A DNA stretch of 64,000 bases. It comes from Leptolinea sp. UBA5203. GTDB taxonomy: Bacteria > Chloroflexota > Anaerolineae > Anaerolineales > Anaerolineaceae. A program made the position numbers and the translations under genes. The stretch spans positions 23,848-87,847 of the forward strand of contig DHVR01000045.1 of assembly GCA_002412765.1 (NCBI GenBank). Direction: 5' to 3'. Positions 54,374-62,978 of the stretch are shown here, piece after piece. Positions within the stretch are counted from its first letter, which is position 1. Every line of letters starts with the position of its first letter. Under the pieces are notes generated by a model that saw only the letters and a list, made by a program, of their open reading frames with translations, ran no database searches and was not told the origin of the DNA.

Positions 54374-55261
54374 TTATTTTTCCTGGCGATAAGGCTGATA
54401 CCACAACCAATCCAGGCACAAGTCCTCTACCATCTTTGTCCAGCTCGGAATTTGCCACTGCATAATGGTATTAAATTCCGATCCATCCAGGCTGCGATCG
54501 ATGACAAAATCATCCTGCGGCTGTAAATCAATGTCCTGCCAGCCTAATCCGGATTTACATAACATCAGTAAATCATATTTGTTAATAGGTTCACTCGCTA
54601 AATGAAAAATGCCGCTCAGCTCTGGCTGTTGTAGGATAATTTGTTCCAGCAAGGTTCCCATGGCCTGGGTGGTAAATCCGCTGAATACTGCCTTGCGATA
54701 ACCCGACACCGATTTTCCCCGCTGGGCTGCAAACCATTCCATTAAACTCAATCGATTTTCCAATTCCCAGCCAACCAAGGAAGTGCGCAAGGTTAACACA
54801 TCATCTTCATCGACTTCACCAAGCAATTTTGCCATGCCATAGGCATCTACCGGATCCGGTTGGTCCATTTCTGAGTAATGCCCTTTTTTGCCCGAGAAAA
54901 CACAATCGGTTGATATTTGAATCAAACGGCAGTGATTCTTTTGACACAGGGCTGCTAATTGATGAGGAAAAACGGCATTGATAGAATTGGCAATTTTGCG
55001 GCTAGAACTCTCCTGGCGTTGTTTGACAATACCAATAGCATTGATCACAACATCCGGGTTTACTTTTTGTATCACGGATTGTATATCTTCTAATTTTTCG
55101 GCCTGAATTTCGCCAAACTGATGGGCTTCATCCAACAAATGAAAGTGCTGATAGGCAAGAGCAGGCTTCAGGTAGGTTGCCCAAACGTCAAAATGGGATG
55201 CCCAAGCCCGGCTCAAGCGATGCCCCAACATACCCCCACCACCAAGAATTAAAATTCGCAT
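54374..55261 (-). CDS. RmlD-like NAD(P)-dependent sugar reductase (dTDP-4-dehydrorhamnose reductase family)
   Basis: The 295-residue short-chain dehydrogenase-like protein has the nucleotide loop ILGGGGMLGHRL, the Ser/Thr catalytic region QISTDCVFSGKKGHY and the Tyr-x-x-x-Lys motif YGMAKLLGE. No rmlA, rmlB or rmlC is in this window, so a role in rhamnose synthesis is uncertain; related reductases act on other deoxysugars. It is the first gene of the minus-strand polysaccharide run and is divergent from a membrane-protein gene. Confidence 0.88.
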   Translation of the reverse strand: MRILILGGGGMLGHRLSRAWASHFDVWATYLKPALAYQHFHLLDEAHQFGEIQAEKLEDIQSVIQKVNPDVVINAIGIVKQRQESSSRKIANSINAVFPHQLAALCQKNHCRLIQISTDCVFSGKKGHYSEMDQPDPVDAYGMAKLLGEVDEDDVLTLRTSLVGWELENRLSLMEWFAAQRGKSVSGYRKAVFSGFTTQAMGTLLEQIILQQPELSGIFHLASEPINKYDLLMLCKSGLGWQDIDLQPQDDFVIDRSLDGSEFNTIMQWQIPSWTKMVEDLCLDWLWYQPYRQEK

Positions 55262-55409
55262 CTGCCATTCCCCTTAGAATAGATTTAATTTTAATTATAT
55301 CGTATTTCCATTTTCGTTATTCTTGTTCAGCGCTCAATAAAATTGGAAAGATTGTGGCATAATGAAGTGATCTATACTCATACCTTTTTACTGCATGAAT
55401 GAGGGCTAC

Positions 55410-57110
55410 ATGATCATTGCAGTTATTTCATTGCTCACCACTGCAAGTCTATGTTTTTTATACGGTACGCTGACTATTCAACTCCTGGTTTTTATAACAG
55501 GAAAGAAATTTCAGTTGGAAGAAATCGAACCCAGCCATATCTTTTGGCTTGGATTAATTTTAATTTGCTGGATGTTGATGCTCCTGTCTTTTTTTATAAA
55601 GATAGGAATGATAGTAACCGTGATCATTGGGAGTGTTGGATTAATAACCCTCTTTATTCAAGCAAAACCTCTTTACCAATATTATAAGAGTATTCAATGG
55701 AATCAATTTTCTAATCTACTTACTGTTATGCTAGGAATTTTCTTCTTAATCTTTATCATCCTAAAAACAACGAATCCTGAATATCATTATGATTCGGGAT
55801 TGTATTACATTCAGAGCATAAAATGGATAGAAAACTATCCCATCGTACCTGGATTAGGCAATTTACACGGCCGTTTTGCATTTAATTCAAATTGGTTTCT
55901 TCTTTCAGCATTATTTGGGTTTGGTTCTTTTTTGCCATACAGGGTTTATATACTAAATATTTTTGTCGTTTTACTGACTGGTTTCTTTTTACTCAAAAAA
56001 ATATCCAGATTGCCCCATGATAAAACGAACTCCTGTATATTTTCGTTGTTGGTTTTTTGCTACTCAATCCGTAATTGCTATATAGCCGCCAATTCGCCTA
56101 CCACAGACCTACCAGTGCACTTACTCATATGGGTGATACTAGTCCTCCTTTTGGAAAAAAATGAACAATCTACCCTCTCAAATTGGGATATCCGTTCATG
56201 GATTATCTTTCTGCTGGTAATCTTTGGAATCACTATTAAAGTATCAACAGTACCCACACTACTCATTCCATTATATATTCTAATTAATTCATCAAGAAAA
56301 AACCGCAAAATTTTTTGGCAAGTGTTCCTGATAGGTAGTCTTTTCCTGATACCCTGGTTGATCAGAAATGTCATCCTATCCGGCACCATTCTATACCCGC
56401 TTTCATTCCTCTTGCTTCCCTGGTTTGATTGGAATATTCCAGCAATTAATGTACAGGAAATGTCAAAAACGATTCTTAGCTGGGCTATGATTCCATGGGT
56501 ACCCAAAGAGATTGTGTTAAATTTATCTTTTCTGGATTGGTTTTCTGCATGGTTTCATAATAGATCGGTTAAAGAATTGATTTCCTTGATTGCCTCTAAT
56601 ATTGGAATAAGTCTGTTCTTCTTTATGGATGCCAGATATACAATAAAAAATCGTCATACTCCTTACCAAGATCACTCATTCTGGTTATTTCTGGATGCTT
56701 TTTTCATTCTATCGCTATTCTATTGGTTTATTTCAGCTCCAGACCCGCGATTTATCACTGGACTTATTGTGTCCGCCTTTATGTACTTCATCTTGCGAAT
56801 TTTTAAACCATTATTGACTACCCCCATTCCAGGGAAAATTCTTCAATACATTGCGCTAATTCTTATGCTTTTATTCACGAGTAGATCAATAAATCAACCC
56901 TCCTTCAAAACAAACTTTTTATTTCCTGCAAAAGTCCCTATTTTTCAAACAGAATCCACCCTAATCAGTCCAGGTCTACTAATTTATATGCCCATTGACG
57001 GAGATCAATGTTGGGATGCCCCATTGCCTTGCTCCAAATCGCCTTATCCCGGTTTGGTATTGCGCGGGAATACCCTGGCTGAAGGATTTAAGATATCCCC
57101 GTCAAATTAA
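55410..57110 (+). CDS. Large multi-pass membrane protein (LIC_10190-like)
   Basis: The 566-residue protein has about 13 membrane helices. The extracytoplasmic segment HYDSGLYYIQSIKWIENYPI and GLGNLHGRFAFNSNWFLL resembles the family named after Leptospira LIC_10190, found in polysaccharide loci. It may be a GT-C glycosyltransferase or a polymerase. ATG 55410 follows GAGGGCTAC and is preferred to an ATG at 55395. The gene is A/T-rich compared with its neighbours and is the only plus-strand gene of the locus, which hints at separate acquisition. Confidence 0.82.
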   Translation: MIIAVISLLTTASLCFLYGTLTIQLLVFITGKKFQLEEIEPSHIFWLGLILICWMLMLLSFFIKIGMIVTVIIGSVGLITLFIQAKPLYQYYKSIQWNQFSNLLTVMLGIFFLIFIILKTTNPEYHYDSGLYYIQSIKWIENYPIVPGLGNLHGRFAFNSNWFLLSALFGFGSFLPYRVYILNIFVVLLTGFFLLKKISRLPHDKTNSCIFSLLVFCYSIRNCYIAANSPTTDLPVHLLIWVILVLLLEKNEQSTLSNWDIRSWIIFLLVIFGITIKVSTVPTLLIPLYILINSSRKNRKIFWQVFLIGSLFLIPWLIRNVILSGTILYPLSFLLLPWFDWNIPAINVQEMSKTILSWAMIPWVPKEIVLNLSFLDWFSAWFHNRSVKELISLIASNIGISLFFFMDARYTIKNRHTPYQDHSFWLFLDAFFILSLFYWFISAPDPRFITGLIVSAFMYFILRIFKPLLTTPIPGKILQYIALILMLLFTSRSINQPSFKTNFLFPAKVPIFQTESTLISPGLLIYMPIDGDQCWDAPLPCSKSPYPGLVLRGNTLAEGFKISPSN

Positions 57111-57189
57111 TATTTTCACAAAAGAAAAATAGAGAATTTTCCAAAGATACTCAAATCCAAAATAAATCCACAATTCATACTTTTAGTTA

Positions 57190-57789
57190 TTATTTTTCTG
57201 CTCTAGCCCATAAATTCAAACCAAGTTCAAAAATCCCAAACTGAACTTTCATTAAATCAAAACCAGCCTTTCCCATATACCAACCCAACAATGGCAAAGT
57301 ATATGCAAAGGCATGCTCATCAATTTCTTCCTTACTTACCAGACCTAATCTTGCCATACTCTTCAATAATCCATCGGTCCAGGAAGCTGGTGTCGTCATG
57401 ATAAATACCCCACCCGGCACAAGCACACGATAGATTTCTTTTACCAGCAGACTTAGTTTACCCGGATCCAGATGCTCAACCACAGCCAACATGGTTACAA
57501 CCTGAAAGCTTTCTTCCTGAAAAGATAAATGAGGGGCACTATTCAAATCAAGAATGTGCCAATCAATATCCGATGGACAGGAAACTCCATCCTGCTGATC
57601 AATTGCTACTTTTTCATGAAAAAAAGTATGGGATAAAAAATACGGGTACGCGCCACAACCGATATCCAGAATTCGTCCGGTTCGCAAATCATCCGGAATC
57701 AGCTGATTAGCTTTTCTTGCCCGCATGCCGGCCAAAAAACTTTCCAACAAACCTTTACCGCGTGTGAAATCACTTTCTTTTTTCTGCAT
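57190..57789 (-). CDS. Class I SAM-dependent methyltransferase
   Basis: The 199-residue protein has the SAM motif ILDIGCGAYPYFLS, acidic motif II (KVAIDQQDG), VTMLAVVEHLDPGKL and YRVLVPGGVFIMTTP. This is the UbiE/Methyltransf_11 pattern. It is convergent with the membrane-protein gene at the edge of the polysaccharide locus and could methylate a sugar; this is inference. Confidence 0.9.
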   Translation of the reverse strand: MQKKESDFTRGKGLLESFLAGMRARKANQLIPDDLRTGRILDIGCGAYPYFLSHTFFHEKVAIDQQDGVSCPSDIDWHILDLNSAPHLSFQEESFQVVTMLAVVEHLDPGKLSLLVKEIYRVLVPGGVFIMTTPASWTDGLLKSMARLGLVSKEEIDEHAFAYTLPLLGWYMGKAGFDLMKVQFGIFELGLNLWARAEK

Positions 57790-58078
57790 TGTATCCCCAA
57801 ATTTTCCAGTTAGTTGATAAGATTATAATTCAAATGCTTTATAAACAGTCAAATTATTGTGCACGGTTTAAATCACCTTTCAGGTACTATTTGCATATTT
57901 TTTATCCACATTTTATGCAGAAAATAACCATTCAGCCAATAATAAGAATATAACAAAATGATTGGTCGATTGATCCAACAAGTAATATTAATAAAGCATT
58001 AGACTTTCCAAATTGTTGGGTGTTCGTAGGGTCAGCGTAGGGTAAGCGTCAAGTAGAACCTTTCAAGATCAATTATTA

Positions 58079-58094
58079 TTGTTTTATAAAACAA
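58079..58094. promoter_or_regulatory. Perfect 16-bp palindrome upstream of the phosphoribosyltransferase gene
   Basis: TTGTTTTATAAAACAA is fully self-complementary. An 11-bp sequence (CGTAGGGTCAG/CGTAGGGTAAG) is tandemly repeated at 58025-58046 just before it. No purine riboswitch core was found in 57790-58236, and no gene is seen there. Confidence 0.5.
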
Positions 58095-58124
58095 ATGACT
58101 TCTTTTCTTCTTCTCCTCCTTAGA

Positions 58125-58155
58125 TGAGAGCCAGGGTCGGCGTCCCTGGCTCTCA
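58125..58155 (+). other. Strong stem-loop in the leader of the phosphoribosyltransferase gene
   Basis: TGAGAGCCAGGG (58125-58136) pairs with CCCTGGCTCTCA (58144-58155), a 12-bp perfect stem with a 7-nt loop. The nearest T-run (TTTTTTTT) is 20 bp further, so it is not a standard terminator. CTCCTCCTT just before it is complementary to the GGGAGGA of the ribosome site at 58221. Confidence 0.65.
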
Positions 58156-58236
58156 GTACTTAAGCAGGAACTCCCTTTTTTTTCATCTGTGATAAACTTA
58201 CATCAACTTCAACCCAACTTTTGGGAGGATTTTTCC

Positions 58237-58788
58237 ATGAGCGAAATCACCTATTATCCGGTGAAAATTGCCGGTATCCAACGCAAGCTGCGCTTGTTTC
58301 AAGTCAAACCCGGATTGAAAATTGCCATCCTTAATATTCTTGGGGATACTGAACTGGTCGAAGCTGCGGCTGCTGCTCTGGTCATAAAAACCAGTCATCT
58401 CTCCTTTGATGTCATCGTGACTGCCGAATCAAAAAGTATCCCGCTGGCCTATGCCTTTTCCGTGAAATCCGGCGTGCCTTATGTGGTTTTGCGCAAGGAC
58501 TATAAACCCTATATGGGCAATGCCCTGCAAGCTGAAACCCTTTCCATTACTACCGGCAAACCCCAGACCTTGTTCCTGGACGAGAAAGATCTTGCCCTTG
58601 TCAAGAACAAGAACATCCTAATCATAGATGATGTCATCAGCACAGGCTCCACCTTGGAAGGGATGAAAACCATCATCGAATTGGCTGGGGGAACCATCGT
58701 TGCTCAAGCAGCCATTTTTACTGAAGGCGATCAAGCAGAATGGGCAGACATCATCGCACTGGGGCACTTACCCCTTTTCTTTGAATAG
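58237..58788 (+). CDS. Phosphoribosyltransferase (adenine/xanthine PRT-like)
   Basis: The 183-residue protein has the PRPP-binding motif NILIIDDVISTGSTLEGM and the upstream PRT core TAESKSIPLAYAFS, followed by VPYVVLRKDYKPYM. This is the adenine/xanthine phosphoribosyltransferase pattern of purine salvage. ATG 58237 follows GGGAGGATTTTTCC; a frame from 58189 has no such site. A terminator-like hairpin follows at 58815-58836. Confidence 0.9.
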   Translation: MSEITYYPVKIAGIQRKLRLFQVKPGLKIAILNILGDTELVEAAAAALVIKTSHLSFDVIVTAESKSIPLAYAFSVKSGVPYVVLRKDYKPYMGNALQAETLSITTGKPQTLFLDEKDLALVKNKNILIIDDVISTGSTLEGMKTIIELAGGTIVAQAAIFTEGDQAEWADIIALGHLPLFFE

Positions 58789-58814
58789 AAGACCATCCGA
58801 ACCTTCAAATAAAT

Positions 58815-58836
58815 ACTGCCCCGGAAATGGGGCAGT
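58815..58836 (+). terminator. Terminator-like hairpin after the phosphoribosyltransferase gene
   Basis: ACTGCCCC (58815-58822) pairs with GGGGCAGT (58829-58836) around a GGAAAT loop. Only a weak T-tract (TTGCTTATT) follows. Confidence 0.65.
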
Positions 58837-58885
58837 TTGCTTATTGGGACAGAATTCTGATGCTAAATATTGAAGTAAGGTCAGG

Positions 58886-59794
58886 TTATTCTTTGATCAT
58901 CTCTACAATCTCAGCCAATACCTGATCGGCTTCAGCAATCGGCAGCATCATCCAATCGTGCTGCATTCCCTCATAGGCATGCAGGGTCACACCCATGTTC
59001 TTATTTTTCTCGGAAAAGTCGCGGCAGTCCGGGTAAAAGAGTTCATGCGTTCCAACATAAATGTCAATTTCAGGTTGACCAGTCATATCTCCGTACATGG
59101 GAGATACCCAGGGATGGGTTCCAGGTAAATTTCCACAATAATAAGATCCCTGAACTCTTAGCCCCTCAACATCCAGTGATAAATCCAGCTCTTCAAAATC
59201 AGCAATATCCGGATTAGCCATGGCAATATCCAGCCAGGGAGAAAGTAATATCAATCTGGAAGGCAAAGACTCTCCCAGAGATTTTCGGTGCATACTAAGT
59301 GCCAAGGCTAATCCGCCGCCTGCCGAATCTCCCAAAAGGATGATATTCTTCGCACCATACAACATGGAGAGTTCATCAAAGGCAGCCATACAAACCTGTA
59401 ATGTTTTATCGCATTGGTTCTCGGGGCTTTTGGGATAATCCAGTAAGGCAACTGTACAATGCGATGCCTCCACCAGATCCTTCATGCGTGCCCATTGTGG
59501 GATCAATGGTCCAATGGTATAGGCTCCGCCATGAAGATAGAAAATTACTTTTCCGCTCTTGCCGTGCAAGCCGGACATAAGATAGATAGGAAATCCTTGA
59601 ATATCCTGCCGAGTAACTTGCAAGGATTTTCGGTAAAACTTAGGGGGCATCTTTTGATCCAACCGACGCATACCAGAAACATACTGGTTGAATTTTTTCT
59701 GATCTTCTGCTACTCCAGCATAACGAGACATAAACTCATCCAAGCGGAATATTTTTGCTAACCAGATAACAAAACGAGTGGGAATATTGGGCAT
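58886..59794 (-). CDS. Alpha/beta hydrolase (hormone-sensitive-lipase-like esterase)
   Basis: The 302-residue enzyme has the oxyanion-hole motif YLHGGAYTIG and the nucleophile elbow GDSAGGGLALAL. The likely acid lies in PEIDIYVGTHELFYPDC and the His in EGMQHDWMML. It should hydrolyse short acyl esters. ATG 59792-59794 follows GGAAGGATAA; an ATG 24 bp upstream lacks such a site. No membrane or signal segment is seen. Confidence 0.9.
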   Translation of the reverse strand: MPNIPTRFVIWLAKIFRLDEFMSRYAGVAEDQKKFNQYVSGMRRLDQKMPPKFYRKSLQVTRQDIQGFPIYLMSGLHGKSGKVIFYLHGGAYTIGPLIPQWARMKDLVEASHCTVALLDYPKSPENQCDKTLQVCMAAFDELSMLYGAKNIILLGDSAGGGLALALSMHRKSLGESLPSRLILLSPWLDIAMANPDIADFEELDLSLDVEGLRVQGSYYCGNLPGTHPWVSPMYGDMTGQPEIDIYVGTHELFYPDCRDFSEKNKNMGVTLHAYEGMQHDWMMLPIAEADQVLAEIVEMIKE

Positions 59795-60063
59795 ACATTT
59801 ATCCTTCCGATAATTCAATGGGTTCAGTGTAATGGATATAAACCAAAATAGCCAGTATTAAGCTTGTCAGATCGAATTCAGTAGAGACATCGTATTATTT
59901 TATAATCTACCAGGAGAAAATAATATACAAAGATTTCCTTGTCACAAAATCACCACTGCTAATATTGTTTTTCATTCAATAATAGAATGACTCATTTAGC
60001 AGTTTCTAGAATTGTAGCTGTAAAATTTGTGACTAATCCAGCACACAGAATGTTAGGAAAAGT

Positions 60064-61323
60064 TCAAAAGTGAACAGCTTTAGATATGTCTGAAATTGAA
60101 AAATTTATGCAATGGACCAATTTTTTATTAGCCCAGATCCGGATCGCAACCAAGTTTTTTTCTTCATCTGGGACTAAATGTAGATCTACCTCTTGTCTGG
60201 GTTCAATACCTGGAATTTGGATTTCATGACCACTGAAAGAAATTTTACGGTAACCATTAGCAACCCTTTTATGGCGAAGTCAAAACACATCTTTGCTGTC
60301 ATGATACCCATCAGGTAAAACAAAAGGACGAAAAACAGACTTATGATCTGAATTGGCTTTTTCAAAACGAATGGAAGGGATTTGCTTCGTTGTGGAATGA
60401 ACTTGAAGATAGTTATAGCGATGGATCTCTTCTCTTAAAACCTTACGTACTTCTGCGAGTGAGGAAATACGGTCGAGGGCGCAAGTTCGGACAATACGAT
60501 CCTGCATCCAGCGATAAGGACGTTCGATTTTACCTTTAGCTTGTGGGGATAAAGCATAAACTACGTCAGTATGCATTAACGCTAAAACTTCTCGCCATTG
60601 TGTATTAACATCATCTTTACCCAAGACCTGCTTTTGCCAAACGCTGTCACGGTTCTGGATAAAGCGGAAAACACGTAAATTATCAACATAATAGCGATGA
60701 GGAATACCAAAAGTTTGCATAAGGTATTTTGCTGCTTGAATATGAGCCCAACTGGTTTCAGACTCGACCAACTCAGCATATAAAACCATGCGGCTGTAAT
60801 CGTCCAATGAAGTAATTAAGGTCCATTTTTCACTGGCGTATGGCGACCAAAGGTGGATAGATGCGTCATGTTGGATTAAATCTCCGGCAGAAGCAGTAAT
60901 TACTTCGCGATCATGTCGATCTTTTTTCTTCTTTTTGGCTTGATAGCATCTAATAGTTTTTGCGCGTTGGATCACAGTTGTGGTCGAAACGTGTACTCCG
61001 TCCTTTTGTAGACGATCGGTCAAGGCAGCGTAGTTGTAACCCAAGATGGGTAAATCCTTATTATCGACCAATTCTTTATCTCGAAGCAGTTCTTTATGGA
61101 TCTTTTCCTCGTCCATAGATGTCAAACGTGGGTGGCTTTGACGGTGGTAGTCGATGCAAAAATTATCCGGACTGGCACGGAATTGTTTCAAGAGGGCAAA
61201 GAAGCGCGTCTTTCCGATCCCAAGGGTATGCTCAATTTCTTCTCGGCTCAAGTGCCCTTTTTCATATGATATCAAAAGTACTTTGACCTGGTCAGCAGTA
61301 AATTGTTTATGAAGTTGTGTCAT
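60064..61323 (-). pseudogene. DDE (rve-type) transposase with an in-frame TGA
   Basis: The frame runs from ATG 61321-61323 to a TGA at 60280-60282 (347 residues), then stays open in the same frame for 71 more codons to TGA 60064-60066. The N-terminus has helix-turn-helix segments (LSREEIEHTLGIGKTRFFALL). The integrase core has Asp153 (QHDAS), Asp214 (YVDNL) and Glu267 (KGKIERPY). The part after the TGA (VANGYRKISFSGHEIQIPG, RQEVDLHLVPDEEKN) is the usual C-terminal domain of such transposases, so the TGA replaces a sense codon, perhaps Cys. The copy is therefore probably inactive unless the stop is read through. The true stop overlaps the left terminal repeat. Confidence 0.85.
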
Positions 61324-61357
61324 GGGAATCCTTTTTATTCACCATGTAGCACATTTC

Positions 61358-61460
61358 AAGTTCACTTTTCAAGTTTTTTAGTTCTCTTTTAAAGTTTTCC
61401 TAAGTTCACTTTTCAATAGGAGTGAGTTCACTTTTCAACTGCTATCGGTTCCCTTTTCAA
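61358..61460. repeat. Five phased copies of a GTTCACTTTTCAA-type repeat at the right IS end
   Basis: Copies start near 61358, 61379, 61402, 61424 and 61446 (AAGTTCACTTTTCAA, TAGTTCTCTTTTAAA, AAGTTCACTTTTCAA, GAGTTCACTTTTCAA, CGGTTCCCTTTTCAA). The spacing is 21-23 bp, about two helical turns. The last copy lies inside the right terminal repeat. They are likely transposase-binding sites and also cover the transposase promoter region. Confidence 0.85.
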
Positions 61461-61489
61461 CTTTGGCTGACATTATGATTAATCTTCAC

Positions 61490-61518
61490 TTGACATTTTT
61501 GTTTTAGAGTTGTATGAT
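61490..61518 (+). promoter_or_regulatory. Promoter of the ROK-family gene
   Basis: TTGACA (61490-61495) and TATGAT (61513-61518) are separated by 17 bp, near consensus. The insertion sequence ends 17 bp upstream, so sequences beyond -55 come from the element. Confidence 0.8.
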
Positions 61519-61524
61519 AGTTAT

Positions 61525-61557
61525 TAACATCATGTGAATATATATAACATTGTGTTA
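61525..61557. promoter_or_regulatory. Two tandem palindromic operators in the ROK gene leader
   Basis: TAACATCATGTGA (61525-61537) and TAACATTGTGTTA (61545-61557) are related 13-bp palindromes (TAACA-N3-TGTTA), 20 bp apart. They lie downstream of the -10 box and before the start at 61579, where a bound repressor would block transcription. Autoregulation by the ROK protein is likely but inferred. Confidence 0.6.
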
Positions 61558-61578
61558 GTATTTTGGAAAACTTAAAAT

Positions 61579-62769
61579 ATGAGATCAACACCTACAATCA
61601 CCTCTACTGAAATGCATGGAATCAATCGATCTGCTGTATTAGAGATTATCAGGCGAGAAGGCCCAATTGCACGCACTGAAATTGCAGCATTATTACAGGT
61701 TAGTTTAATGACGGTTGTACGCCTTGTCGATGAATTAATCGAGGAAGACCTGATCAGACCAACTGGAAAAAAAGAATTCAGCGGAGGACGGCGAAGACCC
61801 TTGCTGGAATTCAATGCCGAAGGTCATGTGGTCATTGGCGTCGATATGAATGAGGCCCGGTTATATGGGGCAGTAGCAGATCTTGCTGGCAATATTCTCC
61901 TGGATTTATCGATACCGCAGAAACCTACAGGAAAAATCAATTACGAATCCCTTGAAAATATAATTGAACAGTTATACCAAGGAGCAAAAAATACGGGCAA
62001 GCATATCCGTGGTATTGGTGTTGGAGCTCCGGGAATCACCTTCACCGAAAACAATAAAGTGATTTGGGCTCCCACCCTGGAATGGCGTAACTTTCCGGTT
62101 CGAGAAAAATTAATTGAGAGATTCCATCTGCCTGTGATTTTGGATAATGACGTCAACCTTTCTGCTCTGGGTGAAATGTGGTTTGGCATAGGTCAGGATT
62201 GCACCAACCTAGTTTTGATGATCGTCGGGCAAGGGATTGGTGCGGGAATTATTATTGATGGTGCAGTTTATCGGGGTTCCCATTTAACTGCCGGGGAAAT
62301 AGGATTCCTATTACCTGATCGATCTCACCTTGGAATCAAACGAGAAGGCCTGGGAGCACTGGAATCATTGGCTTCCGATTCATACATTCTTGCTCGTGCA
62401 CGTGAATTATTAGGAAATGAACGACCCAGTTCAGACCTTAGATCGCTATCGATGGAAGACATTTTTAAAGCCTACCAACACGAAGAAAAATGGGCTCAAG
62501 ATATCATTACTGACGTTGTCGATTACCTGGCACAGACTGTTGCTACCCTGACAGTTTGTTACGATCCAGATCTAATTGTGTTAAGCGGTTGGGTTGCTCA
62601 TTCCCCTGAGCTACTGATTCAATTAATTTACCAAAGAATTGAGGGTGTCATCCCGATTCGCCCCAAACTAGTTGCCTCACATTTAGGTCAACGCGCTGCT
62701 GTTCTTGGAACCATCATTGAAATTTTATATAACACAACTGATGTTTACATGGTGCGAAAATTATCATGA
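61579..62769 (+). CDS. ROK-family transcriptional regulator
   Basis: The 396-residue protein has an N-terminal winged helix (GPIARTEIAALLQVSLMTVV, residues about 28-47) and a ROK sugar-kinase-like domain (residues about 85-385). The domain includes VIGVDMNEARLYGAV, GIGVGAPG, the Asp of LDNDVNLSALGE and GQGIGAGIIIDG. The zinc motif with CxCGxxGCxE is missing; the region reads REGLGALESLAS. It is probably a sugar-responsive regulator of the XylR/NagC type. The Gfo/Idh/MocA oxidoreductase downstream is a likely target. GGAAAAC lies upstream of the ATG at a long spacing. Confidence 0.9.
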   Translation: MRSTPTITSTEMHGINRSAVLEIIRREGPIARTEIAALLQVSLMTVVRLVDELIEEDLIRPTGKKEFSGGRRRPLLEFNAEGHVVIGVDMNEARLYGAVADLAGNILLDLSIPQKPTGKINYESLENIIEQLYQGAKNTGKHIRGIGVGAPGITFTENNKVIWAPTLEWRNFPVREKLIERFHLPVILDNDVNLSALGEMWFGIGQDCTNLVLMIVGQGIGAGIIIDGAVYRGSHLTAGEIGFLLPDRSHLGIKREGLGALESLASDSYILARARELLGNERPSSDLRSLSMEDIFKAYQHEEKWAQDIITDVVDYLAQTVATLTVCYDPDLIVLSGWVAHSPELLIQLIYQRIEGVIPIRPKLVASHLGQRAAVLGTIIEILYNTTDVYMVRKLS

Positions 62770-62782
62770 ATTAGTTACAAGT

Positions 62783-62806
62783 CTATCCAATGAATGTATT
62801 GGATAG
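62783..62806 (+). terminator. Possible terminator after the ROK gene
   Basis: CTATCCAAT (62783-62791) pairs with ATTGGATAG (62798-62806) with a 6-nt loop. No T-run follows, so function is uncertain. The 208 bp up to the next gene otherwise hold only an imperfect GTC/GAC inverted repeat near 62889. Confidence 0.45.
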
Positions 62807-62978
62807 CTATTCCCAACCCAATTTAATGCCTTGTAGATTTTCGAGTTGATTCGCAAATTCTCCAAGGAAATGGTATCCAAACCAGCTGTCTGACATGAAT
62901 CACGTCAGGACATTAATATGATGTTGCCATTGATGGTCAACCTACTTTTTTATTAGTCAATTGGACTAGGAGAAAATC

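Larger units (their letters stand above)
60051..61472. mobile_element. Insertion sequence with 27-bp imperfect terminal inverted repeats
   Basis: The left end, TGTTAGGAAAAGTTCAAAAG (from 60051), matches the complement of the right end, TGTCAGCCAAAGTTGAAAAG (from 61472), at 21 of 27 positions over 60051-60077 and 61446-61472. The element is about 1.42 kb and carries one rve-type transposase gene on the minus strand. No target duplication is obvious. The right end has extra repeats that the left end lacks. Confidence 0.85.

Noticed and set aside
60280..60282. Selenocysteine codon in the transposase
   Set aside because: No SECIS-like hairpin with the needed apical loop was evident right after the TGA, and transposases are not known selenoproteins. 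A nonsense change is simpler.
61358..61460. CRISPR-like array
   Set aside because: The repeats are only 13-15 bp with 7-9 bp spacers and lie within an insertion-sequence end. No cas genes are present.
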